A stretch of DNA of 64,000 bases from Undaria pinnatifida (taxonomy: Eukaryota > Sar > Phaeophyceae > Laminariales > Alariaceae): contig JABAKD010000014.1 in assembly GCA_012845835.1 (NCBI GenBank), positions 11,999,219-12,063,218 of the forward strand, given 5' to 3'. The translations under genes and the position numbers were made by a program. The stretch's first letter is position 1. Each line of letters starts with the position of its first letter. Positions 23,446-35,850 of this stretch are shown here, piece by piece. The notes beneath the pieces are model-generated. The model was not told where the DNA came from and searched no databases. It was given only the letters and a program-made list of their open reading frames with translations.

Positions 23446-24260
23446 GTGGAGACAGAACTGCACCTAGAGGCCCTGACGAAACATGTTGCAGGGAGTCTCG
23501 CGGTTCCCGTTTCTTCCGCGGCTGCTGAGGCTAAGGGTACAGATGGATTATGTTTCAGGCACTACAGCTATATCGGCGGAGCCGGTAAAGACCCTACAGG
23601 GACAGCCGGCGATGACCAAACCGCGTTAACACAGGCGTTTGTGTGATGACGTCGTTGGACCAGAAGTGTGGTATTGAGAAGCAATCGTGTCCGCTCCACG
23701 TAACGATGGGAACTCCATGGGGACGAATTCGGATTACTATGCCGTTTTTGGTGTTCCCTGATTCAGGCGATGTTGTTATCATCGAGCAGGAAACGCTGGG
23801 AGATAAACTCAGCGTCGACGTCATGGCGCAGCTCAAGGCCTCTGTGCTGAAGGCACTAAGGCGTCAAGATGGCGCTGGGATGGTGTTTACAGCTCGTTCT
23901 GTTGGCGAGCCCAATGGTAGTGCTGTGCTGCGAGCGGCGATGGCGAACACAGCGTTCGTGCCAGGCGGTGACGCGCCAGGCAACGTGGAAGATGAGGTCG
24001 CAATGACACTGCCGTCTCAACAATCCATGATATTCCAGGGTTCCGAGGTGGGAATGAGGGATCGTGTGGGCGGGTGTCGATAATGCTGTTGACCATGGCT
24101 CCCCGCCGGAATGTGCCAAGATGCTGCACGATATCGTTTTTCGTACGCACCTTGACGTGTCATGTCCATCATTATCGGGTGACCCACCTGCACGCAAGAA
24201 GCCAGGGGCGGTCTGGTTTCATTCAGGGGCAAGGGTGGTGCGGGCTAAGCCCCCTCCTGA
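23446..24260 (+). pseudogene. decayed Ty3/gypsy-like protease and pre-RT segment
   Basis: Frame 23643-24083 holds a retropepsin-like stretch: a MPFLVFPD strand, the DVVIIEQETL turn and helix, then LSVDVMAQLKASV. It is followed by a long linker. A frameshift near 24065 leads to VDNAVDHGSPPE, DIVFRTHLDV, GDPPAR and ARVVRAKP, the pattern usually found just upstream of reverse transcriptase in gypsy-type polyproteins. The RT itself does not follow: after 24260 the frames break and no RT motifs appear. I am fairly sure of the gypsy-like origin, less so of exact domain limits. Confidence 0.6.
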
Positions 24261-24289
24261 TCGTAATCACCTGCGCTGGAGTGGGACAG

Positions 24290-24480
24290 AGTCGTGCTCC
24301 GACTGCCACTCGATAGTGACGACGAGTTTGTTGTCAATGTGGCCGGGAAAGAACCTGAGGAGGCGGAGAGCACCTGAGAGCAGGTGTCACGCGTGTCTGA
24401 TGGCGCGACGGCCGTGATGCAAAAAGAGCTCAAGGCGCTGCGGCTGAAGACGGATCAGAACCAGGGACTCGTACAGCGGT
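24290..24480 (+). other. fragment of unknown coding sequence
   Basis: One frame reads LPLDSDDEFVVNVAGKEPEE, then after a stop MQKELKALRLKTDQNQ. It is charged and helix-prone, and may be coiled coil. It may belong to the retroelement next door or to another gene remnant. Confidence 0.2.
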
Positions 24481-24863
24481 ATGGGCTACGCTTTTTATCG
24501 TATTGTGGTTTGGGGGGCGATCCCGCAATCTGAGTTGCTGATTTTCGGTTTTATCGATATTTTGAATATTTCGAATTTTTCTTTCTGACTTGGAATTTCT
24601 GCGCCTGGCGCTGATAGCACCCGACGCAGCCACAGCTGGCGGTTCATCGCCGAGGCTACGTGTGGACAAAGCATGTTCGGGGTTGATGCCGTTTTACGAG
24701 TACCTGATGTACTGATATACACAATCAATTTTGAGGTCTGGTTTCGGCAAGTTGCATGCGCAATTGGATGTGTGACGCATGGTGCGTGGTTTGATCGAAG
24801 GTTCATTGGTGATAACGTGGCTGCTGAACAATCCTTGTTCGCCACTAGTGAACGTGGTAGAGC

Positions 24864-25660
24864 TCAGATCGTGGTGAAACTGACCACGATTTGTTGGTTT
24901 TGACCATTGCCTAACGTACGGACAGCGTTGTTTATCAAAGCTACTCGGTTTGAGCCAACTTGTGGTTGGTAGCCCGAGATGTGCTTTTGGAGGGTGATGT
25001 ACCGCTGTAGTCTTATCATTGGGCATTTTACCTTGAATAGAATGATTGGATACATTTTGTCAGGAAGTTCAATTGCCATTATTGGCGTTCTTGTGAGCTC
25101 TAGAGATCTTGAGATACGAACGGGAAGGCCCATGGCCGATGGCATGACACTTCCCCGCGTGATAACGAACGAATAATTGCATTGTGGACAAACGCACTCC
25201 GAGCCCACGAGGGGAAGTCCTCGGAGCTGATCCCACCGGGCCGGCGGTCGCGCGCGTCGGTACAAAACGAACATAATTCAAAACCCACTTGGTACTAGGC
25301 CTTTCTACCGCGTTAAAATTAGGGTTCCTAAGCTTGGTATCATCCACATCGTTCATACGAACGGCGGGATGATGTCCCTGCCGCATGTGGCCAATGCGCT
25401 CGATATTTGCCGGAGTCTTCGAGGCACCTGACTCGGGTATGCACTGCTGTTTGTACCAGGTATAGGACGAAACACTTACCCACACCACCGGAGTCAACCT
25501 TTTTCTTCGTTAGCAACCGTGGCCGCTCCTTTGGTCTCCATTGCGAAGTGCCCAGAAGCAATTGACTGCCACCCGCAACAACATACACGTGCACCACCTC
25601 AGGTAGACTTGGCGCGGTTGTGAAACGTGAGTACCGTCGCAAAAGCTCAACGGGAGACAA
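24864..25660 (-). pseudogene. possible decayed retroelement protease region on the minus strand
   Basis: Overlapping minus-strand frames 25069-25497, 24864-25274 and 25340-25660 are longer than chance would often give. The first contains CIPESGASKTPAN, which resembles the protease active site of copia-type polyproteins with Glu in place of the usual Asp. Nothing further downstream confirms it, so this is a tentative reading. Confidence 0.25.
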
Positions 25661-25929
25661 TGTAGTGTTCCCTATCTATACATTCCGTGCGGCGTTGTTG
25701 CTAGGGCTGAATTCTGGTGCTGCTACGGTCAGAACCACCACTATCGACAGTAATGTTGGGATCGTTCCGCCAACATATCGTAACAATACGCTAATAATCT
25801 TCACAATTACGTCCAGATCACCTGTACGTGGTCCGGTATTTACGAACAGTTTATATTTTATATTAATGTTTCCACGGTCTTCACAATCTCGTCTATATTT
25901 CATCTGCACCCGATAGTCTATATTATCTG

Positions 25930-28485
25930 GGCCGCGTCTCCTCTGTATCCGGTGTGTGTGGAATTTTCTTTGTCGTTTTCAAGCAACCGGTTGCGTTGAC
26001 ATATACTACCTTGCTTGGTGTAAAGGAAGGCAACACCACTCAGCGATCATCAAATACACGCTAGGGCATGTTTTCATGAGCACCATTAACAAGAGCACCA
26101 GACATGGACGCGACACCTACAGGATCACAACATCTTTGACGACAGTGGGGAGAAAACAGGACGTATAATCGTACACTAGACAGTAACAATGTGAAAATAA
26201 AGTACAGACAGTTATGTTAACACTGCGGTAGACCACACTACCAACCTAGTCTATTACGAACGGTATGTCGTGCCTCCGGCCGTTTGCATGATAATCGCCT
26301 GACAACCTCTACCAAACAAAATAGCATATGTCCAACAAAGTAAAGTCACCCTCGCGTTCGATAGTGGTGACATCGCATGCCCACGTCGCCTCGCTTGGTG
26401 TATTTGTATGATGTATCTCTGTCTTAGAGTTGGCGACCTCAAAGCCCCACATCGGCACGGCAAAAATCAAAGGAAAAATCGTTTATGTGAGACAATAATA
26501 GTAAAATGTGAAAAGGAGATGCAGACAGATATATATATATGTTAAAATTGTGGTAAACCGCACTTACTACTAGCAAATTATTACACGTAAGGTATTCAGT
26601 ACATACCGTCTGCATGATCGCCTCCCAACCTATGCCAAGCGAAGTATGACTAACGAAGTAACGATATTGAGCGCATGTACACTAAGCGTTCTATATAAAA
26701 CAATACAGATTCGCATCTCTCCCTTTCGTTATCAATGGCGGTGACATTTCATGACCACATCACCTCGCCTGTTGTATTTGGCAATATGTATCTCTTTCAA
26801 TAATTAGCGAGGGGAGTCGCCGACCTATATCCTTAATAAGGACACACAACCCGTAATACACGCAATCGGAGTATCACACACAGCTTGCAAAGATGAGTTT
26901 CGACGAAATATTCGATCTCACAGCTGGATGGAGTGTATTTCAATTTTTATACTATAATTAGCGATGTCAGAAAATAATGGTATCTACATGATAATTGAAC
27001 CTATCGATTGAAATATTTTATCTTTCGATCCATGTACAATAACAATTATGAAACTTTTAACACGTTGTTTACTACACAACTTAGGAACTGGGTTCCATAC
27101 TACATGTAACATCAAACCTTCTAGAAAAATAATCATCACCAGGCGGATGATATAAAGGGGTGTCTTGTTGCTGCAACCGCCAGATTCGTCCCCTTCAGGT
27201 CTAAATGTTTATAGTTTCCGCGCACATATTGAAATGAACTCTCTCTCCCCCCCCCCTGATCCCTCTTGTTCAAACACCCCACCTGAAATGAAAATCTACC
27301 AGACAGAGTAGTAAACACTACCGGCCAGCCGATATCATCTCATTATCCATCTAGCCATCGATGCCCCGTAGCTCCGACTCATCTCCGCCCCCCCCCTCCC
27401 CCCTTTGCTCCCCGCCCAGTTCGCTCAAACGCCCCACTTACAACCGAAATTAGCCAGAGTAACAAACACTTCTAAGCAATTGATATCACGTCGTTATCTT
27501 TCTAGCCATCCATGACGTAGCTTTCATTCATCACCCTTCCCCCCCTCCAACGCCCCACACCCCGCATGATCGCCTAGACCCAGCACCGCGCGTAAAGCCA
27601 GCCCCTACATATATATATGATTAATAGGCGCGACCGAAGGATCACACACAATGTTGCGAAGATCAGTGTCGACCAAACCCTTGATGTCATAGCTGGAGTG
27701 TATTCAAAAATTTTGTGTGACCTCAACCTCTTGAGAACCCTCCATCCCCCCCTGCCCCCGTATATATTTTTTCCCTCGCTTCCTCTTGCTTAAATGCCCC
27801 GCCTAATATCGAAATCCACCAGAGTAATAAACACTTCCACGCCCTGGATATCGCCTCGTTATCTTTTTAGAGCCGTCCATGCCGGTGCTGCAATTCTCAC
27901 CCACCCCCGCCCCCAACACCCCCTCCTTCCCCACCACCCGCACCATCGCCTAGACCTCGCACCACGCGTATACATAGCAAACCCTTACATATCTGCGACC
28001 TAAAGCCCTCCCCCCCCGCCCCCCCCGCCCCCCCGCCCCCCCGCCACACCCCCCCCCTCCTCCCTCACTAGAAGGATTTATAGTTTCCACGCACAAATTG
28101 ACCTGCCCCGCCCGTCCCCTTCCCCCCCTCCCCCCTCTCCCGCCCCCCTTTTGATCAAAATCGGGCCCCCACGTCCTTCACAACTCCGCCCTCCCCTCAC
28201 CGGTTATTCGACTTACAGGATTCTCTCGATAAACTGATGCATTTCCCTCCACAGCTGTCGGATTTTGTCTCCCTCAGAAACGGGTTTTATAGTTTCCGCG
28301 CACAGACTGCCTAACATCACCCTGTCGACCCTGATAGCTACACTGTAGTTCCAAGGGGAGTCGCCGACCTATATCCTCAATGAGGACACACAACTCGTAA
28401 TACGCGCGATCGGAGTATCACACACAGCTTGCGAAGATGAGTTGCGACAAAATATTCGATCTCACAGCTCAGCTGGAGTGTATTC
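25930..28485 (+). mobile_element. CRE retroelement copy B, apparently full length
   Basis: Starts at GGGCCGCGTCTCC, the same point where copy H starts (41297), which suggests a true 5' end. Then come two diverged tandem modules of about 350 bp, each with a (G/T)ACAGACAG(T/A)TATGTTAA block and a CCGTCTGCATGATCGCC or similar block. Next come the CATGTACAATAACA segment, C-rich modules, an internal diverged copy of the 3' end (27640-27710), and the common 3' end CACAGCTGGAGTGTATT at about 28465. A 143-bp CRE fragment is inserted at 26811-26953. No ORF is preserved between copies, so the element is non-autonomous. Confidence 0.8.
26811..26953 (+). mobile_element. short CRE insertion nested in copy B
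   Basis: Carries only the last 130 bp of the family plus a T-rich tail (GTGTATTTCAATTTTTATACT). It is flanked by an exact 11-bp duplication ATAATTAGCGA at 26800-26810 and 26954-26964. Removing insert and one duplicate restores the order seen in copies D and H. Confidence 0.85.
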
Positions 28486-28489
28486 TAAT

Positions 28490-29340
28490 ATTAAAATATT
28501 ATTCATCTGTGCGGTCCCACGCTCCCACGCTACTTCAGCAGCCATTATCAGTGCGGGATCCCAGTTTAATGCGGTGAGTATCGAATGCGACTAACTCATT
28601 ATTTAACTTACCACTGGTAGTTCGGAGTGCCTTTCTAGGACGGGTGTGCCATTCTGGCAAGGTACCGCGCACACTATTAATAATAGTAATAAAAGGGACC
28701 CCGAATTTTTTGTACCCAGGAATCATTATCTAAGCGACCGTACAAAAGCGTGTAACAAGCACACGCCTGGGGGAAAAAACACTACTAGGTACCATCTGGT
28801 AAAAATAAAAAATAAAAAAATAAAGTATTCTAGCTCCGCACTCCTGACATGGATGGGAAAAAAGCCACTTACTCGGAGTTCTTAGAGGATATTTCTAGAG
28901 TACAGTAATGGACATTATGACAAGCAGGTGAAAAAAAGTGAAACATTGGCGGTACATTCATTTGTCGTCCCTCACTATTAATAATAATATCATTCCATTC
29001 ACGGTCCTCCTGAGTCCAAACCTTAAACCATCAAAAAACGGTTTTTGCTGGCGGCGTCTTCGGTTAAAATTCTGGCCGACAGAAAAGTGTACAATACTGA
29101 AGCCGTTTCTACGATACAATCGTTTCTATTTATGAAAGTTGAAAATAACAATAATATCGACAAGCAAGTTAGGTATATTATTTATCTATAAATAAATGCG
29201 TACTGTAATCGAGTTTTGTTTTGCTGCAGAGGTCTTGCGATATATTGCTCAAAATCAACGAAAAAAAAAAAAAACGTTTACACTATGCTAAGCCATTTTT
29301 TTGTGGATACAATCTTTATATTTATGGAAGTTGTACATTT
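28490..29340. other. AT-rich spacer, no gene
   Basis: A/T runs and short frames only. A few TAATAAT stretches are present. I see no motif. Confidence 0.5.
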
Positions 29341-29344
29341 TATA

Positions 29345-29990
29345 GAAATCCTTAATAATAAGGACGCACAACCCGTAATACGCGTGATCGGAGTATCACA
29401 CACAGCTTGCAAAGATGAGTTTTGACAAAATCCTCGATGTCACAGCTGGAGTGAATATTAATGACGGCGACTCCCCTTGCAACCACAGCAGTGTAGCTAT
29501 CAGGGTCAACAGGGTGATGTTAGTCAGTCTGTGCGCGGAAACTATAAAACCCGTTTCTGAGGGGGACAAAATCTGACGGCTGTGGAAGGAAATGCATCCG
29601 TTTATCAAGTCAATCCTGTAAATCGAAAAACTGGTGAGGGGAGGGCGGAGTTTTGAAGGACGTGGGGGCCTGGTTCTGATCAGAAGGGAGCGTCGGTAGC
29701 GGGGGGGGGGGGGGGAGGGGGGGGGCAGCTCAATTTGTGCGTGGAAACCATAGATCCTTCAAGGGGATAAAGCTGACGGTTTTTGAAAGAATGCACTAGT
29801 TTATCATGCGCGGGGGGGAGGGGGGCGGGCGGGACGGGCGGGCCAGCTCAATCTGTGCGTGGAATATTTACATCCTTCAAGGGGATAAATGTGACGGTTT
29901 TGGAAATTATGCACCAGTTGATCCTGTTAGTCGTACAACCAGTGCGTAGACGGCGGAGTGTTCGAAGGGGTGGGGGTGGGATTGTACATA
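29345..29990. mobile_element. CRE copy C with its 3' terminal module inverted
   Basis: 29345-29458 is the 3' terminal module in plus orientation. From 29465 onward the adjoining module runs in minus orientation (GGCGACTCCCCTTGCAACCA, then the TGTGCGCGGAAACTATAAA modules and G runs) to about 29990. In every other long copy these two blocks have the same orientation. The junction is abrupt. Confidence 0.65.
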
Positions 29991-31424
29991 CCAGGTATAT
30001 GTTAACAAGTTTTGTATTTATGAACGTTGTAAAGGTTGAGAAGTATCGTATTTGTTTTTTTAGCTGTAAATCCACACTTTATTCAATTTGTTTTTTCGCA
30101 GGAGTCTTTGGCATTTTCGCGGCGATATTAACACTTTCCAACAAAAAAATAGAAATTAATTATCTCTGTGAACGCAACGGATAATTTAGTACCGATCGGA
30201 TGATCCAGAATTGATCACGTTTGATGTTTCGTGCATGTTGTTTTCCACTTTTATTAATAGTAGGTAGGGCACCTCCCACAAGGTCTAGTACAAGGATAGG
30301 TCACCGCTAAGCGTGCTTCAAGGTTTGTCGAATGGCCACGTGTGTACCCGGTACGAGAACACAACAAACAAGCCAGACCACGAAGAAGAGAAAAAGAGGA
30401 AGAACGGATGGAAAATTATTTTAATACAAGAAACAGGAAAACAAGGCGAAACGAACGACAGGTACTCGTAGGTGTTCTGAAGAATGTGATGCAATAAGAT
30501 CGGAAAGGAAAGAAAAGGCTGAAATTTCCAGGAGAACACCATACTATACGTGCTGAAGAAGAACAGATACCTGTCACACTGGGCAAAACAACACGAAGAA
30601 GATAAGTGCTGCTGTTGTTACAGCAGTTGTTGTTGCTAATTAAGGTATTGATTGGTTGTGACTAGACTCTGTAGCTTGGCATATGCACCCCTAGAAAGAG
30701 CGGTGTATGTACGGTGAGCCATGTGTCGAAACCCAGTATGGTTGCTGCCCCCGATGTTGGTCTAGTCGCGTTACCTGCTGTGTTGCATGTTTATTGCTGA
30801 TGGTTCAACGTCTGTCTGCTGTGTGTGCTTTGTTTTTATATATTTTAGTTTTTATATATTTTAGTCGTACATACCGTCCTGCCTCCCTCTTTCTCTCTCA
30901 TCAATTGTTTTTCCATTGCCAATTTTCCTTTCGTACGTAGTCTAGGCTATATATCGGTCGCCCCTGTGATCTAGTTGCTAGTAGTGGTTACCCTCGAATA
31001 CTACGAGCTTTGCTAGTCCTTGATTGAGTGCGATCCCCACCGTGCTGAGATTTTGACTATATCTACCAAAATATAGCTAAAAACTGAGCAAAAAAAGGAT
31101 CAACTAACCAAGGGCGCCCGGAAAAAAAAAATCCTGGACCCTCACCCTACCCACCCCCCCCCCAAAAAAGTCCCTATTATAGTTTCATTTTTTTCCCCCC
31201 TCAAACTAGACATGTATTTCTCAGGCTTGTAGGGTCTTACGTCGTCATTTGATCAGCAAGATGTTGTGGAAACAGTGCGCACGAGCCCAAACGAGCCATA
31301 TATCCTCCGTGGGCTGCTTTGTGTGCTTCACAAACATGCGTTTGGATTGGGTTGGATGCTGCACTGTTGGAGGTGTGCTGGAAAACATTGCGCGCGAGCG
31401 AGCCCAAACGAGCCACATATATAT
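29991..31424. other. spacer, no gene
   Basis: AT-rich and pyrimidine/purine runs. There is a CTGCTGTTGTTACAGCAG palindrome-like block near 30607. Open frames are short and unsupported. Confidence 0.5.
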
Positions 31425-33692
31425 ATTTTAAAAAATGAAAGTACACTCCAGCTGTGAGATCGAAGATTTCGTCGAAACTCATCTTCGCAAGCTGTGTGTG
31501 ATACTCCGATCGCGCGCATTACGAGTTGTGTGTCCTCATTAAGGATATAGGTCGGCGACACCCCTTACAACTACAGTGTAGCTATCAGGGTCAACAGGAT
31601 GATGTTAGTCAGTCTGTGCGCGGAAACAATAAAACCCGTTTCTGAGAGGGACAAAATCTGACAGCTGTGAAGGGAAATGTATCCTTTTATCAAGTGAACC
31701 TTGTAAGTCGAATAGCCGGTGAGGGGGGTGGGGCGGAGTATTGAAGGACGTGGGGGCCTGGTTTTGATCAAAAGCGAGCGGGTTTGGAGGAGGGGGGGGG
31801 GGGGGAAGAGGGCAATTTGTGCATGTAAGCTATAAATCCTTTCGAGGGGATAAATCTGACGGTTTTGGCACCAGTATATTATTGGGGGCGGGGGGGGGGG
31901 GTTGAGGCGGGGTGGGGGGGGGGCCAGCTCAATATGTGCCTGGAAACTATACATTATTTTGAGGGGATAAATGTGACGGTTTTGGAAATAATACATCAGT
32001 TTATCATGTATATCCTGGGGTAAGTCGTACAATCAGTTAGTAAAGAGAGGGTGGAGTGTTCGAGGGGGTGGGGTTGGGATGGGTTGGGGGGGAGGTGGGG
32101 GGTGTGGGGGCGGGGGGGGGGGGCGGGGGGGGGGCGGGGGGGGGGTGGGGGCGGGGGGAAGGGCTTTAGGTGAGGGGTTTGTTATACGTGTGGTGCTAGG
32201 TCTAGGCGATGGTGCGGGTGATGGGGAAGAAGGGGGCGTTCGAGGCGGGGGGGGGGGGGGGTACACAGCGGCATGGATGGTTCTCGAAAGATAATGAGGG
32301 GACATCCTGTGCGTCAAGTGTTTATTTATGTGGCGGATTTCGATATTTAGTGGGGCGTTTGAGTAAGGGAGAACAAGAGGGGGGGGGGGGGGGGGAATTT
32401 TTAGCAGGTTTAGGTCACAAATAGTATTCAAATACACTTCGGCTGTGAGATCAAAGATATGTAGCAGCTTGTTATACGCGTGGTGCTAGGTCTAGGCGAT
32501 CGTGCAGGTGGTCGGAAAAGAGGGGGCGTTGGAGGGGGGGATGGGGGAGGAAGGGCTTTAGGTGAGGGGTTTGTTATACGTGTGGTGCTAGGTCTAGGCG
32601 ATGGTGCGGGTGATGGGGAAGAAGGGGGCGTTCGAGGCGGGGGGGGGGGGGGGACACAGCGGCATGGATGGCTCTCGAAAGATAATGAGGTGATATCCTG
32701 TGCGTGAAGTGTATATTAATGTGGCGGATTTCGATATTTGGTGGGACGTTTGAGTAAGGGAGAGCAAGAGGGGGGGGGGGGGGGGGGAATTTTAAGGAGG
32801 TTTAGGTCACAAATAGTATTCAAATACACTTCGGCTGTGAGATCAAAGATATGTAGCAGCTTGTTATACGCGTGGTGCTAGGTCTAGGCGATCGTGCAGG
32901 TGGCCGGAAAAGAGGGGGCGTTGAGGGGGGGGGGGGAGGGGGGGGGGGTTGGGGGGAAAATTATTGAAAACTACGTCATGGATGGTCAGAAAGATAATGA
33001 CGTGATATCAACTGCGTATAGGTGTTTATTACTCAGGCCGATTTTGATTGTGAGTGGGGCGTTTGGACAAACTAGGCGGAAGGGGGGGGGGAATCGGGGG
33101 ACGGAGGGGCGGGGGGGGGAGGGTTGTTTTTTTTTTAATAAACAAGAGGGGTCAGTGGAGGGGGAGGGGAGGGGGGCGGGGGGCGGGGGGCGGGACATTT
33201 CAATATGTGCGCGGAAACTATAAATCCTCAAAGGGGACAAACCTGACGATTGAAGCAATAAGGCATCCCTTTATATCATCTGGCTTGTAATGTTTACTAT
33301 TTTAGAAGGTTTGATGTTAGATGCAGCATGCAACCCAGTGTTGAAGTGTAGTGAATAGCGTGTTAAATCTTTAAAATTTGTTGTTGTAGGATGCATCGAT
33401 CGAAAGCTAGAATATTTTATAGAATATTTGTAGGTACCAATATTTTTAGACATCGCTAATTATAAGAAAGAGATACGTTTTGTCAAATACAACAGGCGAG
33501 GTGATGTGGTCATGCACTGTTTGTCACCATCATCATACAGTTACCATTTTTTTCTGACATCGCTAATTATACGAAAGAGATACGTATTGCCAAATACAGC
33601 ATGCGAGGTGATGTATGTCACCATGCACTGTCTCCTCCGCCATTGAGCATTAGAGGGAGGGATGCGAATCGTCAGTTTTATAGGAACGTTTG
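31425..33692 (-). mobile_element. CRE retroelement copy D, long, with internal tandem duplication
   Basis: The 3' end is at about 31440 and the sequence continues to the block matching 26690-26800 of copy B, so only the outermost 5' part is missing. Within it, a block of about 400 bp holding the GCTAGGTCTAGGCGAT module, a G run and a CACTTCGGCTGTGAGATCAAAG segment is present twice (about 32170-32480 and 32555-32880). The segment around 33450-33620 is likewise duplicated (GACATCGCTAATTATA...GAGATACGT). This indicates expansion by tandem duplication inside the element. Confidence 0.75.
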
Positions 33693-35380
33693 GTATACAT
33701 GTGCTCAATTACGTTACCTCGTTAGTCATATATATATATTATTATCATGAGTGGTCTGTTCTCCGTGCTTCACAAACAAACATGCAGTTGGGTATTGTTG
33801 GCAGTGTTGGAGGTGCGCTTGAGTTTGGTGTGGGAGTTGATGCGATATATTATATGTGCAATTTTTTGGCACTTTGGCGTTGGCACTGGTATGAACTTGT
33901 TACATTGTGTTACATGAAATGATACTACTACCTTCTTGTTTCAAACCGTTCTTGGCCCTCCCGAATCCAACCCCCTCCCCCCTCTCTCTGAAGAAGTGAG
34001 GGCAGAGCACACGTTGGAGTCCATGACAATGAATGTTTGCGCAGATCCTCCAGCTACCTCGACAAGCAGGTTGTTGTGTGGCCGTTGCAGGACACACAGT
34101 AGTGTTGTAGTGGTCGCTGCTCTGGTCACCCGACCCACTTCGGGGTCGGCTACATTAACTAACCCTAACTTACACTTACACTTACACTTACATAGATAGG
34201 CAATTGTATGCTAGGTTTCATGATTTTATCACAATACATTTGCATGGACCCGGCCGTTCGGTTCACCCAAGTTCATCTACATACACAGAGCTTGCTGCTA
34301 TTGGTGGCTAGGCCCTACATGTCGCTTCTTCTGCTTGCTCTGTGCTCTGCCACTGAGTATTCACCTGACGCTATGCCTGGATGACACAGCCATGGACTTG
34401 TTCAAGTCATTGAGTGCTTATTGTATAGGATTTAATATGGAGGCACCCACCCTCCCCCCTACCCCCCGTCCAATCGGCCTAAAATGTAAAAATGTGGGTG
34501 AGGGTCCAGGAATTGTTTTTCCGGACGCCCTTGAACTAACTGCTAAGAGTGCCTAGCAACGTGAGTATGTGCAATTCGATGCGTGGGTAGGTACAATTCA
34601 ATGCGAGTCGACGAGGGAAGAAAATGCCGACAAGCTGCCGCGATAGATAGAAGGAACGTGTATCATCGTAGTGTGGAGGGGGAAGGCGAGCCCGCTAAGT
34701 GACCCCGGATCCGAGGTACTACTGGCAGGGAGGGCGAGAGTATGTGCGAGCATAATAAATGGGGATGACCAAAAAAAATAAAAACTGCATATTATCAGAG
34801 AGGCACGAGAAACTAAGGGTTTCATGTCTAATATTCAAGGAGGAAGAAGTTTGAGCAATAATACCGGTATTCGTGTAGTAGTAACCCGTTGATAAATGGG
34901 AAGGCCAACTCTGTCCGGTTGTTACTTGTATTTGTACTGGTTATAGAAAAATCGGGGCACCTTGGATCAGTCTGTCTGGTCGCTTACACGGACGAAGCGG
35001 AGCTAAAAATAGTGTTATTGTCGGCGAGACAGCTTAATGGTGGGATCAAGACGCATTGAATTTCCCCCCACCGGTTCGTACTTCTTAACGAATCAGTGGG
35101 GGAAACGTGAAGCGATCGCAGCAACGTGAGCGGAACGTAGTTAGTTGCTGTTCGTTGCACGTACCTAGGGGGCGCTGTGTAGGCCCCTGTTTGTCGTGGA
35201 CTGCGCAAACGGCGGGACGGCTTATCGCATATGATGCTACTCGTATATTTGATGCACGATGTGCCGCTTTCCTAGATCGCACATACTTGGTGTCAGGTAT
35301 TGTACGTGTACCTCTCTAGGGAGGTGCGTTTAATAGGTGCGTGATACCTGGTCGTATGTATAAAGTGGACGCCGTAGTGC
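33693..35380. other. spacer with small repeats, no confident gene
   Basis: Contains CTAACCCTAAC followed by four TTACAC units at 34158-34194. Open frames such as 33936-34199 and 34335-34556 lack motifs. Confidence 0.45.
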
Positions 35381-35389
35381 TGCATCATA

Positions 35390-35552
35390 GTCTATATATT
35401 ATTAAAGAAAAAAAAAAACCACACGCCAACTGTGAGATCGCAAATGTTGTCGAAACTCATAGACTATATATTCGCAAGTTGTGTGTGATACTCCGATCGC
35501 GCGTATTACGGGTTTTGTGTCCTCATTAGACTAAGGATGTAAGTGGGCGACA
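35390..35552 (-). mobile_element. short CRE insertion E
   Basis: Carries only the 3' terminal module, with an AT-rich tail on the left. It is flanked by the exact 9-bp duplication TGCATCATA at 35381-35389 and 35553-35561. An AGACTATATATT block at 35459 echoes the tail region at 35390, so the copy has an internal filler. Confidence 0.8.
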
Positions 35553-35850
35553 TGCATCATACATATATATATTCATAGATAAGTGGAAACGTAGCCACGT
35601 AGGCATAGCCGTAGACATGAGAGTATGAGAGTGTAATGCACCGTCGTACCCGAGTAAACAATGTGTACGGGCATGTTGAAGTATGAGTTACGCATGTGTA
35701 ATGTGATGCCAAGGGCTCGCGGACTAGAGTTAACCGGAAAAGGTGTGTAGATTGCATGTGCTACGTTTGGATGTGTGCTGGTTGGGAAGCGGGTGCATAT
35801 GAGTATGAAAGTTTATACTTTATGGACTGTGCATGTGGACTACTGGGTGT

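Noticed and set aside
29783-30184. 133-codon plus-strand gene
   Set aside because: It starts inside a CRE G-run module and continues into AT-rich spacer. No motif.
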